NCBI GenBank assembly: GCA_004293815.1
Contig: RDZD01000017.1
Span: 1-64,000, forward strand
Direction: 5' to 3'
DNA from: Cytophagales bacterium
GTDB taxonomy: Bacteria; Bacteroidota; Bacteroidia; Cytophagales; Bernardetiaceae
DNA length: 64,000 nucleotides
Part shown: one piece after another, positions 7,694 through 17,750 of the stretch
Layout: the number at the start of each line of letters is the position of its first letter
How positions within the stretch are numbered: the stretch's first letter is position 1
The notes under the pieces: generated by a model
Databases searched by the model: none
What the model was told of the DNA's origin: nothing
What the model saw: only the letters and a program-made list of their open reading frames with translations
Program-made: the position numbers and the translations under genes

Positions 7694-9349
7694 TTGACAA
7701 GTGAACTTGTAATCAACTCCTCGCCAAACGGCGGTAGGATTGCGCTTTTACAAAACAAAAGTCTTGTTGAGTTCCATTACGAAAACAATAGCGAAAATTT
7801 TTCGGTGGGCGATATCTACATGGGCACAGTTCGACGTATAGTACCCGGACTCAATGCTGCGTTTATAGATATAGGCTACGAAAAAGATGCTTTCCTGCAC
7901 TATCTAGACCTTGGTCCTAATATCAACACGCTTCTCAAGTATACCAAAAGCGTGAGAGTGGCCAACAAAAAGCCACCACAGCTCAAACTGGGCAGTTATC
8001 CACTGGATGCGCCCATTGACAAACTAGGTAAAATGGCTGATGTGCTCAAAACCAACCAACAGATATTGGTACAAGTCGTCAAAGAGCCTATTTCCACAAA
8101 AGGCCCGCGACTTTCATGTCAGTTATCTTTAGCAGGACGCTATTTAGTGCTAGTACCTTTCTCAAATGAGGTCAATATCTCACGAAAAATTACAGACAAA
8201 AACGAGAGGAGAAGGCTTCAAAAGCTCCTCAACTCGCTCAAACCCGAAAATTTCGGTGTAATTGTTCGCACCATGGCCGAAGGAAAAGATGTAGCGGAAC
8301 TCGATAGGGATTTAAGCTCCCTTATAGACAAATGGAACAAAGGCGCGGCTAAATTAGCGCAGGCAAAGCCTAATGAAAAGCTAATTGGCGAAATGACACG
8401 CACTAGCTCTATGCTTCGTGATATGCTCAACGAAAGTTTTGATAGCATTGTGGTGGACGACCGAGAAATGGCAGACTCCATCAAAAGCTTTATTCACGAT
8501 ATAGCGCCTGAAAAAGAAAAAATTGTCCGCTTTTATAACGGTAAAGCCAAAATATTTGAACAGTTTGGTATCGAAAAACAGCTCAAATTACTCTTTGGAA
8601 AAACAGTTAGTCTACCCTCTGGCGGATATCTCATCATAGAGCACACTGAAGCTCTGCACGTTATAGACGTAAACAGCGGTAATAAATCTTCTTCAGAAGC
8701 CGATCAAGAATCTACAGCCCTCAAAGTAAACATAGAGGCTGCTAGCGAAGTGGCGCGACAACTCAGATTGCGCGATATGGGCGGTATCATTGTAGTAGAT
8801 TTCATTGATATGCGGAAATTAGAGCACAAAAAGCAGCTTTTTTCCCATATCAAAGAAGAAATGGCCAAAGACAGATCTAAGTTTACAGTGCTTCCGCTCA
8901 GTAAATTTGGACTCATGCAAATTACTAGGCAAAGAGTAAGACCAGAAGTCAATATTGTCACTCTCGAAAACTGCCCAACTTGTAGTGGGACAGGTAAAAT
9001 CACTGCTTCAATTGGAGTTGCTGATGTGATTGAAGGCCGTATTGATTATTTGCTTACCAAACAAAATGAAAAAGGTTTGAGCCTTTTCATGCACCCTTAT
9101 CTTTTTGCATTCTTCACCAAAGGGTGGTACTCCAAACGCATGCAATGGTTCATGAAATATGGAAAATGGATCAAATGTATTGCTGACACTTCTCTTGGAC
9201 TTTCTGAGTTCCGTATTGTGAACCAAGCTGGTCAGGATGTGGAAGTGAATTTTCAGCGAGCCAACAATACTACCAATGCACAAGGCGAACCCATTTCTGA
9301 GTTACGCGGCCAGCACGCTGGTGCTGATGACTCTGAAGATGATGAGTAA
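7694..9349 (+). CDS. rng: Ribonuclease E/G family endoribonuclease
   Basis: A 551-residue RNase G-length protein that cuts single-stranded RNA in rRNA maturation and mRNA decay. It has the N-terminal S1-like RNA-binding region (FSVGDIYMGTVRRIVPGLNA, FIDIGYEKDAFLHYLD), a 5'-sensor segment (GPRLSCQLSLAGRYLVLVPF), the DNase I-like catalytic region with the two metal-binding aspartates (LHVIDVNSGN and IIVVDFIDM), and the zinc-link CPTCSGTGK. The start must be TTG 7694, because an in-frame TAA lies at 7685 and the N-terminus TSELVINSSPNGG matches relatives. A 15-bp terminator follows. Confidence 0.93.
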   Translation: MTSELVINSSPNGGRIALLQNKSLVEFHYENNSENFSVGDIYMGTVRRIVPGLNAAFIDIGYEKDAFLHYLDLGPNINTLLKYTKSVRVANKKPPQLKLGSYPLDAPIDKLGKMADVLKTNQQILVQVVKEPISTKGPRLSCQLSLAGRYLVLVPFSNEVNISRKITDKNERRRLQKLLNSLKPENFGVIVRTMAEGKDVAELDRDLSSLIDKWNKGAAKLAQAKPNEKLIGEMTRTSSMLRDMLNESFDSIVVDDREMADSIKSFIHDIAPEKEKIVRFYNGKAKIFEQFGIEKQLKLLFGKTVSLPSGGYLIIEHTEALHVIDVNSGNKSSSEADQESTALKVNIEAASEVARQLRLRDMGGIIVVDFIDMRKLEHKKQLFSHIKEEMAKDRSKFTVLPLSKFGLMQITRQRVRPEVNIVTLENCPTCSGTGKITASIGVADVIEGRIDYLLTKQNEKGLSLFMHPYLFAFFTKGWYSKRMQWFMKYGKWIKCIADTSLGLSEFRIVNQAGQDVEVNFQRANNTTNAQGEPISELRGQHAGADDSEDDE

Positions 9350-9380
9350 GGTGTACATCATTTATTTTTAATTTGATTTT

Positions 9381-9413
9381 CAAAACAGCTTTCTTTGCAA
9401 GAAAGCTGTTTTG
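9381..9413 (+). terminator. Intrinsic terminator after rng
   Basis: CAAAACAGCTTTCTT (9381-9395) pairs perfectly with AAGAAAGCTGTTTTG (9399-9413). The A/T ends allow it to act in either direction. It starts 32 bases after the rng stop. Confidence 0.8.
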
Positions 9414-9552
9414 ATTTCATAGATAAGTCAAGTTTTATAGACACAAAACTTGAAACAGCATCAGTATTTTTGAGAGAATTTCGTATATTTGTTACCGTTT
9501 CACTAGTTGACTAGGCTGTAAGTTCGCTGTACTTGATTCGCACCAGACCCCT

Positions 9553-12363
9553 ATGAAGAATATTCTCAATGCCAAATGGCTTTTTGTAGTCAATACCTTA
9601 CCACTGGTCTTGTTGCTAGGGCTGCTCTACAAAGATTATGAGGTTTTGCTCACCATCTTAGGACAAGAGGATTTAAGCCTGTGGCAAAACTTTTTGCTTG
9701 GCTTGGCAGCCATTGGTCTAAGTGTTTTGTTTTATGGTACTTGGCTGAGCCTATCAAAGCGTCAGGTATCCATCTTTTTTGCGCCAACAGGGCTTCTGAC
9801 CACGCTTTTTTACTGCGTCTCTTTCCTGCACTATGAGCAACGCCTGTACAGTTGGTCCGCTCCTCGTTGGATGCTAACTGATAACATTGAGCTTTATCTA
9901 GGAACGTTTTTAATGCCCACAGTGGCTTATTGCTTATTGGTTTTGGTGGTCTGGGCGCAGCACTCAGAAGGCTTTGCCAAGTCTATTCCTAAATTATTGC
10001 TTTCTGCGGCTGTTCCATTTTGCATATTTTCTTTATTTTTTATCATCAATACGCTAGCCATCAACGCAGAAATGACTATTGATGGCTATTTTATGAGCTT
10101 TCTCTTTGCGATAGGTTATGCTGCCTTAATGCTAGTACCCGCTTACTTTATTCATCGTTTGGCTCTCAAGCACTCAGTAAGTACCCTGCAAAAGTCTAAT
10201 TCTATGTGGAAAATTGGACTAATCGCAGTGCTAGCACCTTGCTTAGGTCTTACTTTGAACTACTATTTAGACAATGCGTTTGGTAACTTTACTAGTATTT
10301 GGTTTTGGATTTTAGCTATTGCTAACGGCTTGGTACTCTGCCTACCTAATGTAGAAAACTTACTGGGCAGAATATTTATTTTTGCCTTGCGAGGGGTCTT
10401 TTTCCCTTTTATCTTGTACTTTTTCCTGTTGTTTTTGCCTTACACGCCTCTTGGTTTGCTGTGCATTTTAGCACTCGGATTGGGGGTGCTTATCTTTGTA
10501 CCTTCAGCAGTATTTATCATACAAGTGCAGCTACTGTATAGCGACTTGATTTTTCTTGTCAGAAATTTCAATAAAAGTGCTTATCTGATTTTCTTTTTAA
10601 GTGTTTTGATACTCCCCCTCATCATCACAGCTTCATTCTGGAACGACCGCGCTATACTGCACGAAGCACTGGACTGCGCTTTCAACCCCAATTATCAAAA
10701 ACAATACAACATCAACACGCACAATCTGGAACGCACACTCGAGGTCATACGCGCAAGAAAAGGCCGTGAAAATGCCATGCTTTTTATGAATAAGCACGAT
10801 GTGCCCTTTATCAACATGTACTACCAATGGTTAGTCTTGGACAAAATGAGTCTTTCAGACGAAAAAATTGCCCGTCTGGAATCTATTTTCTTGAATCAAG
10901 GCCGTTACAATGTTTCAAATGATGACTTCAGAAAAGACAGTTTGGTCAATATCAAAAATTATGAAGTGGAAAGCGAGTACCATGCTGAAGCAAAATGTTG
11001 GCGAACATGGCTTCATTTGAACATTCAATGCGATGACACGCTCAATCTCGGTAATCAAAGCGAGTATTCAACCCGTTTCAACTTGCCAGCAGGTTGTTTC
11101 ATCAATGATTATTACTTGATGGTAGGTGACCGAAAAGAAAAAGGAATTTTATCAGAAAAGAAAGCGGCTCTTTGGATTTATAATCAAATCGTAAGTACAA
11201 GACGTGATCCAGGCATTTTATATTATGAAGGTTTTAATCAAATTAGATTTCAAGTTTTTCCTTTCTCAAACAATGAAATAAGAAAAACAGGCATACAGTT
11301 CTTACACAAAGAACCATTTGTACTAAACATTGATCAAAGTAAAATATTTTTAGGTGATACAATTAAAAATTCACCAGAGTCAAATTTTATCTTAGAATCA
11401 AAAAATTATATTTATATCTCTAAAAATAAAAAAATAGAACTAGATAAAGTAATTTTAAAGCCCCGTTATCATTTCTTAATAGACAATTCTAATCAAGAAA
11501 CTCTTACTTTAAATAAAAGCATTAAGGTGTTAGAGAAATTTATATCCAATAAAAACTTAAATTTATCTGAACATAAAATATCATCTGTTGATTTGAATTG
11601 TAAAACAGTCAGCTTAGATAAATATAAAGAACTCTTTTTATCTGCACAACCAGTTCCTTATGGTTTTTATCTCGAGAAAGCTATCAAAGCTCTGCAAATA
11701 GACCATTATTTGAAGCCACAAACGACTTATCCTGTGTATGTAGTTATCAGCCCAAATTTTGCAAGTGCCATTATGCCCAATAACTTTCAAGATTTAGCTT
11801 TTACCTTCCTAGAAAACAGTCATTTATACTACCTGAACCATACACAACCAAGCGTATTTTCTTACCCTCTTTTGCAAACAACATTGCCCGATACGCTTAA
11901 CGACTTGGCTTTACCACCTGATGTGGAAGTTTTGGCATGGCCTAGCAAAAATAAGCCACAAGCCTATTTCAAAAATAATGGCGAAGCTGAAACCTGGTTT
12001 AAAATTCAAGAGAACACCCCTTTTGATGATAAAGTATTAGAAAATGATTTAGAGTCTGCTTTAGAGCTACAGGCACAGCAAATTCAGTTTTTGTGTTTCC
12101 CACATGTGGCGGAGGCAAACTGGCTGAGTCTGGTGCGTAAAAGCTTTCAAACAAAAGTCTTATCAGATTTAACTGCCTATTTGGCCTTAGAAACCGAAGC
12201 CCAAAAAATCATGCTTCGCCGCAAGCAAGAAGAGGTACTGAGCGGCAAAAAGCAGTTGGATATCGCGGATTCAGAACAACGCATGTCCGAACCAGAAGAA
12301 TGGCTTCTGCTGGTGATTTTGCTCTCTGTTATTGTTTTGTGGTGGTGGAAAACTAAACAATAA
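9553..12363 (+). CDS. MSEP-CTERM sorting-domain, VIT-domain membrane protein (936 aa)
   Basis: The N-terminal ~400 residues contain about ten hydrophobic segments. A VIT-like domain (about 455-600) follows, with FNLPAGCFINDYYLMVGDRKEKG, an Ala-x3-Tyr helix, RRDPGILYYEGFN and VFPFSNNEIRKTGIQF. The last 26 residues are MSEP (911-914), a hydrophobic helix (WLLLVILLSVIVLWWW) and a basic tail KTKQ. That is the tripartite form of the MSEP-CTERM signal, recalled as the dedicated target of exosortase K in Bacteroidota. Such proteins are processed at the inner membrane; their role is unknown. The usual partner exosortase is not beside it here. Residues about 590-700 are encoded by markedly AT-rich DNA. 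Confidence 0.85.
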   Translation: MKNILNAKWLFVVNTLPLVLLLGLLYKDYEVLLTILGQEDLSLWQNFLLGLAAIGLSVLFYGTWLSLSKRQVSIFFAPTGLLTTLFYCVSFLHYEQRLYSWSAPRWMLTDNIELYLGTFLMPTVAYCLLVLVVWAQHSEGFAKSIPKLLLSAAVPFCIFSLFFIINTLAINAEMTIDGYFMSFLFAIGYAALMLVPAYFIHRLALKHSVSTLQKSNSMWKIGLIAVLAPCLGLTLNYYLDNAFGNFTSIWFWILAIANGLVLCLPNVENLLGRIFIFALRGVFFPFILYFFLLFLPYTPLGLLCILALGLGVLIFVPSAVFIIQVQLLYSDLIFLVRNFNKSAYLIFFLSVLILPLIITASFWNDRAILHEALDCAFNPNYQKQYNINTHNLERTLEVIRARKGRENAMLFMNKHDVPFINMYYQWLVLDKMSLSDEKIARLESIFLNQGRYNVSNDDFRKDSLVNIKNYEVESEYHAEAKCWRTWLHLNIQCDDTLNLGNQSEYSTRFNLPAGCFINDYYLMVGDRKEKGILSEKKAALWIYNQIVSTRRDPGILYYEGFNQIRFQVFPFSNNEIRKTGIQFLHKEPFVLNIDQSKIFLGDTIKNSPESNFILESKNYIYISKNKKIELDKVILKPRYHFLIDNSNQETLTLNKSIKVLEKFISNKNLNLSEHKISSVDLNCKTVSLDKYKELFLSAQPVPYGFYLEKAIKALQIDHYLKPQTTYPVYVVISPNFASAIMPNNFQDLAFTFLENSHLYYLNHTQPSVFSYPLLQTTLPDTLNDLALPPDVEVLAWPSKNKPQAYFKNNGEAETWFKIQENTPFDDKVLENDLESALELQAQQIQFLCFPHVAEANWLSLVRKSFQTKVLSDLTAYLALETEAQKIMLRRKQEEVLSGKKQLDIADSEQRMSEPEEWLLLVILLSVIVLWWWKTKQ

Positions 12364-12369
12364 GCTACT

Positions 12370-13341
12370 TTAACGCAGTAACTTACGGTATTTTCCACTA
12401 TTCATGGGGTCAATGTTTGAGAGCATGTCGGCGGCTTCTGTTCTCATCTCTAAGTCTGACTTCAAGAAAAGCTGATAGAGTTCGTCCGCCTTTGCCGCCA
12501 TAAAAGCTGTGATAATGAGAGCATTGGGTTTTATCTCTTTTACCTTCTTTATTTTCAAGAAAGCATCTAGGACAATGCGACGCGCTTGCTCTGGACTTTT
12601 CTCAAATTTATCCAGTCCGCTGCGATGATAGGCATAAAAAGCTTCTCGCACAGGATTTAGCTGCGGATTCATAAAGTTTTCGGCCAGCCAATATCTATTT
12701 CTGATGTCGTCATTACGCCAGCCAGACATTTCTAAATTATTCAAAGCACTTGCACCCAGCGCATTATTGACAATATTTAAACCTTTTTCATAGAAGTTTG
12801 TACCGCCCATTCGTCCAAAGGAATCATAGTCCATTCCCAAAATCATATAAGCGTAATAAGCAAGCATGGCTGTAAGGTTACTGTTAGTCGTATTTTCTAT
12901 AAAAATTAAAGGCTCGTTGGGCTTGTATCTAAAGTTGAAGTTTTGATCTATAAAGCTAAAAACAGGACTGGTGTAATTCGTACCGTATATGGGTCGCGTA
13001 AATTGCACTTGCATGAGTGAGGTATAAAGCCCTTCGCTAACATTGGTTACTTGGTTTTCTTTTCGGTTAGAACCATTGAGCGTAAGAGCGATATTAACTT
13101 GTATTTTTTCTACATCCTCAAATCGTTCGTCTGTCCATTTCGTGGTGTTCATAAACTGCGCAATAGCTTGCTTGAGCTGTTCAAAAACTTGCTGTTCTTG
13201 TGTCTGAACACGTTCACCATTCACAATAACATTGCAATTAAGTTCTTGAGCAGTGCTATAAGAACCTACAAAGCACAAGAAAATAAACGTAGATAAACAC
13301 AAGAAAATAGTACTTTTTTTAGTTTCAGGAAGTGGCTTCAT
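12370..13341 (-). CDS. DUF4835 family exported protein (323 aa)
   Basis: Residues about 10-31 form a signal peptide (TIFLCLSTFIFLCFVGSYSTAQ), and the mature part begins with ELNCNVIVNGERVQTQEQQVF, the characteristic opening of the Bacteroidota DUF4835 family. Later family blocks are also present: RPIYGTNYTSPVFSFIDQNF, AMLAYYAYMILGMDYDSFG and SGWRNDDIRNRYWLAENFMN. Function unknown; probably periplasmic. As I recall it is often found near coaBC/recN in Bacteroidota, but not here. It converges on the MSEP-CTERM gene with only six bases between the two stop codons. Confidence 0.88.
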   Translation of the reverse strand: MKPLPETKKSTIFLCLSTFIFLCFVGSYSTAQELNCNVIVNGERVQTQEQQVFEQLKQAIAQFMNTTKWTDERFEDVEKIQVNIALTLNGSNRKENQVTNVSEGLYTSLMQVQFTRPIYGTNYTSPVFSFIDQNFNFRYKPNEPLIFIENTTNSNLTAMLAYYAYMILGMDYDSFGRMGGTNFYEKGLNIVNNALGASALNNLEMSGWRNDDIRNRYWLAENFMNPQLNPVREAFYAYHRSGLDKFEKSPEQARRIVLDAFLKIKKVKEIKPNALIITAFMAAKADELYQLFLKSDLEMRTEAADMLSNIDPMNSGKYRKLLR

Positions 13342-13645
13342 GGCATGAGGAGGGAGGGTTCAGATAGAATTCTAGCAGGAGTTTGGCCTGTTCAGGAGCA
13401 AGTATTTTAGTTACAAAACTAAAAGAGAAATCGTTTATTTTGTAGTGGCTGTGTACAAATAATTTTTTCCTGACTTTTTTTTGAAATAAATTGACTATTT
13501 TTGCACACTTGATTATGCTTTAAAACAAAACCTTATCGCATTCCGTTTTTAACTAAAGCATTTTTAGAGCCAATTTGTGTTGGGCTTTTATTTGAACATC
13601 TTAAAAAAAATACGGCCTGAAGAGAGCTTCATAAGTTAATTGAAA
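13342..13645. other. Divergent intergenic region, DUF4835 / lepA
   Basis: This 304-base region separates two divergent genes and should hold both promoters. On the plus strand TATTTTTG at 13496-13503 fits the -7 box for lepA (142 bases upstream of its ATG), though no TTTG lies at the expected distance. On the minus strand CAAAACTA at 13414-13421 reads as TAGTTTTG, a possible -7 box for DUF4835. No ORF is evident. Confidence 0.45.
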
Positions 13646-15430
13646 ATGAAAAATCTACGTAATTTTTGCATCATTGCACATATAGACCACGGTAAGAGCA
13701 CACTCGCCGACCGCTTACTCCAAACTACCAATACCGTAGCCGAGCGCGATATGCAAGAGCAGCTTTTAGACAACATGGATCTGGAGCGTGAGCGCGGCAT
13801 CACCATTAAGAGCCATGCCATACAAATGGACTATGTACACAAAGGCGAAAAGTACGTTCTCAACCTCATCGATACGCCTGGACACGTGGATTTTTCTTAC
13901 GAAGTGTCGCGCTCGATAGCGGCCTGTGAAGGCGCACTCTTAGTTATAGATGCTGCTCAAGGCATTGAAGCACAGACTATATCCAATCTTTATTTGGCCA
14001 TAGCCAGTAATTTGACCATCATACCAGTTTTGAATAAAATTGACCTCCCAAGTGCGCAACCAGAACTGGTGGGAGATCAAATTATAGACCTCATTGGCTG
14101 CGACCGAGAAGATATTATTTTGGCCAGTGCTAAAGATGGCATAGGCATTCCAGAGATATTGGCTGCTATTGTTGCAAGAGTTCCCGCCCCCAAAGGCGAT
14201 CCCAATGCGCCACTGCAAGCTCTCATATTTGACTCTGTTTTTAACTCTTACCGCGGCGTGGAGGTTCTTTTTAGAGTTATGAATGGCACTATTCGCAAGG
14301 GAGACAAGATTAAGTTCATGGCCACAGATCGCATGTATGACGCTGATGAAGTGGGTATTATGCGCCTCAACTACGAAGCCAAACCCGAGATTTCAGCGGG
14401 CAATGTGGGCTATTTAATTTCTGGTATCAAAGTAGCCAAAGAGGTAAAAGTTGGCGATACCATCACTCTTTTTAATTCGCCTGCAAAAGAACCCATCAAA
14501 GGCTTTGAAGATGTAAAACCTATGGTTTTTGCGGGTATTTATCCCGTCGACACCATCGATTTTGAAGAGCTCCGCGCGTCTATGGAAAAGCTTCAGCTCA
14601 ATGATGCCGCGCTCACATGGGAGCCTGAAACATCTATGGCTTTGGGCTTTGGTTTCAGATGTGGTTTTTTGGGAATGCTCCACATGGAAATTGTGCAAGA
14701 GCGTTTAGAGCGTGAGTTTGATATGACCGTTATTACGACTGTCCCCTCAGTACAGTTTATAGTGACGCTCACCAATGGCAATGTGGTAAGAATTAGTGCA
14801 CCCTCAGAAATGCCTGAACCTGGCAAGATGAAGCAAGTGGAAGAGCCTTTCATTAAGGCCACTATCATCACTAAGGCAGAGTATGTGGGAGTTATCATCT
14901 CTCTTTGTATAGAAAAACGTGGAATCATCAAAAACCAATCTTACCTAACCACAGACCGTGTAGAAATGATTTTTGAGATGCCTCTAGCAGAAATTGTTTT
15001 TGACTTTTTTGACAAGCTCAAAACTATTTCGCGTGGCTACGCGTCTTTAGACTATGAACTCATTGAGCCACAAGAGTCTGATATGGTCAAGCTCGACATC
15101 ATGCTCAACGGCGAAAATGTGGACGCGCTTTCAGCCATTGTTCACCGCTCCAAAGCTTATGACTGGGGCAAAAGAATTTGCGAAAAACTTAGAGAGTTAC
15201 TGCCCCGCCAGCAGTTTGAAATTGCCATACAGGCAGGTATAGGAGCTAAAATCATTGCACGCGAAACAGTGAAAGCCCTTCGCAAAGATGTTACGGCTAA
15301 ATGTTATGGCGGGGATATCTCCAGAAAGCGCAAGCTCTTAGAAAAACAAAAGAAGGGTAAGAAAAGAATGCGCCAGATAGGTCGTGTAGAAGTTCCTCAA
15401 GAAGCTTTTATGGCGGTTTTGAAACTTTAA
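13646..15430 (+). CDS. lepA: Elongation factor 4 (LepA)
   Basis: A 594-residue translational GTPase that binds ribosomes and promotes back-translocation or initiation fidelity. G motifs are intact: [10 protein letters not shown] (G1), RERGITIKS (G2), [12 protein letters not shown] (G3), NKIDLP (G4) and SAKDGIG (G5). EF-G-like domains II-V follow, and the LepA-specific C-terminal domain ends in [20 protein letters not shown] 13646 was chosen over an in-frame TTG two codons earlier because relatives start at MKN(I/L)[13 protein letters not shown]. Nothing is unusual in length or motifs. Confidence 0.96.
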   Translation: MKNLRNFCIIAHIDHGKSTLADRLLQTTNTVAERDMQEQLLDNMDLERERGITIKSHAIQMDYVHKGEKYVLNLIDTPGHVDFSYEVSRSIAACEGALLVIDAAQGIEAQTISNLYLAIASNLTIIPVLNKIDLPSAQPELVGDQIIDLIGCDREDIILASAKDGIGIPEILAAIVARVPAPKGDPNAPLQALIFDSVFNSYRGVEVLFRVMNGTIRKGDKIKFMATDRMYDADEVGIMRLNYEAKPEISAGNVGYLISGIKVAKEVKVGDTITLFNSPAKEPIKGFEDVKPMVFAGIYPVDTIDFEELRASMEKLQLNDAALTWEPETSMALGFGFRCGFLGMLHMEIVQERLEREFDMTVITTVPSVQFIVTLTNGNVVRISAPSEMPEPGKMKQVEEPFIKATIITKAEYVGVIISLCIEKRGIIKNQSYLTTDRVEMIFEMPLAEIVFDFFDKLKTISRGYASLDYELIEPQESDMVKLDIMLNGENVDALSAIVHRSKAYDWGKRICEKLRELLPRQQFEIAIQAGIGAKIIARETVKALRKDVTAKCYGGDISRKRKLLEKQKKGKKRMRQIGRVEVPQEAFMAVLKL

Positions 15431-15499
15431 AACAAAAACTGGAGGCTTTTTTGAGTATAACTGATTGGTTTATTTTAAACTTTAACTCACAAAACAACT

Positions 15500-16003
15500 A
15501 TGAAAAAAACGTTTCTCTGTATTATTTTCTCTTGTTTTTGTTTCTTGGCACATGCTCAAAGCTTTAGTGCTGCTGCGCTAGATGTCAAAACAGACGAGGT
15601 ATTAGTTAGTACTCTTCAATCTGCTCAAAAGCAATATGCCAAGCTAAAGAATGGTAGTTTTGAACGGAGTAAAGCAGCTTTAGTCTCTCTTGCGCCCCAG
15701 TATCAGTCACGTTTAGAGGCTATTGCCTTGCTCATGGCTAGCATAGATGCCGAAAATTTTCACAAAAACGAGCAAGACATACGCCACGCCTACAGTGCTA
15801 TGTCGGCTATCGTTTTTCTCACTTACGCGCGCGAAACGTCTAATGGCTTGCCTATTCCTCAGAGTGGTGTAGATGCAGTGGTGAGTGCCGTAGAGCGTGT
15901 TTATCCTACCCGCTTGGCTCTTACAGAACAAATTCTGGAAAAAATGAATCCCCTTATGGACTTAGACGCTGCTAAAGAAAATGATGGCGTTCAGGATCGT
16001 TAA
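15500..16003 (+). CDS. Exported protein of unknown function (167 aa)
   Basis: A signal peptide is evident (MKKTFLCIIFSCFCFLAHAQ, cleavage after residue 20). The mature part is alpha-helical and acidic, with helices such as VLVSTLQSAQKQYAKLKNGS and AIVFLTYARET, and there are no cysteines after the signal. I recognise no family. Its stop is followed after three bases by the ATG of the GluQ-RS-like gene, so the two are probably co-transcribed, but no functional connection is apparent. Confidence 0.75.
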   Translation: MKKTFLCIIFSCFCFLAHAQSFSAAALDVKTDEVLVSTLQSAQKQYAKLKNGSFERSKAALVSLAPQYQSRLEAIALLMASIDAENFHKNEQDIRHAYSAMSAIVFLTYARETSNGLPIPQSGVDAVVSAVERVYPTRLALTEQILEKMNPLMDLDAAKENDGVQDR

Positions 16004-16006
16004 AAA

Positions 16007-16921
16007 ATGCTCGTAGAGTCTCTACAATGGTCAAAGCCACTTCGCACAAGGATAGCTCCCACGCCAAGTGGCTTTTTGCATATTGGCAATGCTTATTCCT
16101 TTGTTCTCACATGGCTTTGGAGTCAACTTCATCAAGCTGAGTTGCTTCTCCGCATTGATGACGCTGACCAGCAGAGGATAAGGCCAGAATACCTTGAGGA
16201 TATTTTTTATAGCTTAGACTTTCTGGGTATTGTGCCGAGCTGTGGCCCTTCGTCTGTACAAGAATTTTTGGATAAGTTTTCTCAAACCTATCGCGAAGAT
16301 CTTTATCAACACGCCATTTCGTTACTCAAGCAACAAAATGCTTTATTCCCTTGTCGTTGCAGCCGTAAACAACTTCAACAAAACAAACTCTGCACTTGTT
16401 TAGAATCCCCGCCCCAAGCCGAATCCGAGCAGCAGACCGCTTGGAAACTAGATACTGCTCAAGCTCTTGCACTAGAGTTACGAGACTGGCAAGCAGGCAC
16501 GCACCACCTACATCTGCATCATCTTGCCCCCTATCCTAGTATACAAAAACGCGACGGTAAAGCAGCCTATCAGCTGTCCTCTGTAATAGACGATGATTTC
16601 TGGGGTGTGAATGTGATTATTAGAGGGGCAGATTTATGGGCAAGTACGGGTATCCAGCTCCATTTAGCAAATTTACTTGGCAAAACAGAGTTCCAGCATG
16701 CGCTGTTTTATCATCACCCTCTGATACTAAGTTTAAATGGCGAAAAGCTATCTAAGTCTAAGGGGGATACCTCATTGCACGCTTACAGACAATCGGCTTC
16801 TGCTGCACCCATTTTTAGACAAATAGCTACATTCTTGCAGCTTCCAAGTGCCGAAAAAATAACGAACGGCCAGACGCTTTTAGATGCTGCGCATACACTG
16901 GAATGGCCTAAAATATTTTAG
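16007..16921 (+). CDS. gluQ: Glutamyl-Q tRNA(Asp) synthetase-like protein (truncated GluRS paralogue)
   Basis: At 304 residues it has only the catalytic half of a class I glutamyl-tRNA synthetase: RIAPTPSGFLHIGNAYSF with the HIGH-type signature HIGN at residues 25-28, a zinc-binding CRC...CTC cluster near 118-130, and LNGEKLSKSKG as the KMSKS motif near 245. The anticodon-binding domain is absent. This is the layout of GluQ-RS (YadB), which attaches glutamate to the queuosine base of tRNA(Asp). The enzyme is as short as family members, so it is not a damaged gene. GluQ assignment rests on length and motifs. Confidence 0.75.
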   Translation: MLVESLQWSKPLRTRIAPTPSGFLHIGNAYSFVLTWLWSQLHQAELLLRIDDADQQRIRPEYLEDIFYSLDFLGIVPSCGPSSVQEFLDKFSQTYREDLYQHAISLLKQQNALFPCRCSRKQLQQNKLCTCLESPPQAESEQQTAWKLDTAQALALELRDWQAGTHHLHLHHLAPYPSIQKRDGKAAYQLSSVIDDDFWGVNVIIRGADLWASTGIQLHLANLLGKTEFQHALFYHHPLILSLNGEKLSKSKGDTSLHAYRQSASAAPIFRQIATFLQLPSAEKITNGQTLLDAAHTLEWPKIF

Positions 16922-17268
16922 AAGAAGAAGTTCTCTTCTAAAGCTTAAGACCATCAACTATACAGATAACTACTTTATTTTCAGCATTAATAAAACAAAT
17001 GCCTTTTTACCAGATAATAGACGTTTGCCCTCATAAAAGTAGCTCTTACCTTGAAGTTAGTACAGACTGATTGTATGGGCAAGTACAAACAAAGACAAAT
17101 GTGCCAAAAAGGGAACAAAAACTTAGAGTTTGATACAAAAAAAGACTGAAAAAAATATGTTTTGTAAAGATTGACTGCTACTTTTGCAATCAATAAGATG
17201 GTCTTTTATGGGCCAAGTTATGACCATGATAGATAACGTTATGTTCTGAAAATCATAATCCTTGCAAT
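16922..17268. other. Intergenic region with a -7 box for nuoA
   Basis: A 9-bp hairpin (16917-16925 with 16934-16942) lies at the end of the preceding gene and lacks a T-run. TACTTTTG at 17179-17186 matches the Bacteroidota -7 box and precedes nuoA by 83 bases. A TTTG at 17161-17164 is only 14 bases upstream of it, too close for the consensus spacer. No convincing ORF is seen. Confidence 0.5.
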
Positions 17269-17652
17269 ATGAATTCTATACCAGCCGATTATTTTCCTAT
17301 ATTCATACAGTTTGGTGTGGCTATGGCTTTCGTGGTTGCTACCATGACGCTTACACACCTTGTAGGCCCAAAAGTGTTGGGTAATAAAAAAACACAGTCT
17401 TTTGAGTGCGGCATAGAGTCAGAGGGCGATGCCCGCTCACCCATAGCAGTAAAGTATTTCTTGGTGGCCATTCTATTTGTATTGTTTGATGTGGAGATTA
17501 TCTTCATGTATCCTTGGGCGGTTAATTTCAAATCGGCCTTGGCTAGCGGCGAGGGTATTCCTTATCTGGTAGAAATGGTTTTGTTTATGGCCTTGCTTTT
17601 GGTAGGCTTCTTATACATTATCAAAAAAGGCGTTTTGAAGTGGGAAGAATAA
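17269..17652 (+). CDS. nuoA: NADH-quinone oxidoreductase subunit A (NuoA)
   Basis: A 127-residue membrane subunit of complex I with three transmembrane helices (about 8-30, 62-85, 95-118). The conserved cytoplasmic loop has the Q-site motif KTQSFECGIESEGDARSPIAVKYF and the next helix carries FVLFDVEIIFMYPWA with the conserved Asp and Glu residues. Length and motifs are typical. It is first in a nuoA-nuoB-nuoC run on the plus strand, with a 98-base gap before nuoB. Confidence 0.95.
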   Translation: MNSIPADYFPIFIQFGVAMAFVVATMTLTHLVGPKVLGNKKTQSFECGIESEGDARSPIAVKYFLVAILFVLFDVEIIFMYPWAVNFKSALASGEGIPYLVEMVLFMALLLVGFLYIIKKGVLKWEE

Positions 17653-17750
17653 GAATTTTGGATCTCGCTAGACAAAACAAAAACGTTGCAGCAATGGTTT
17701 TATAGTATGATTTATTTTGTTTTGTAACAATCCCCAAAAAAATTAGAACA

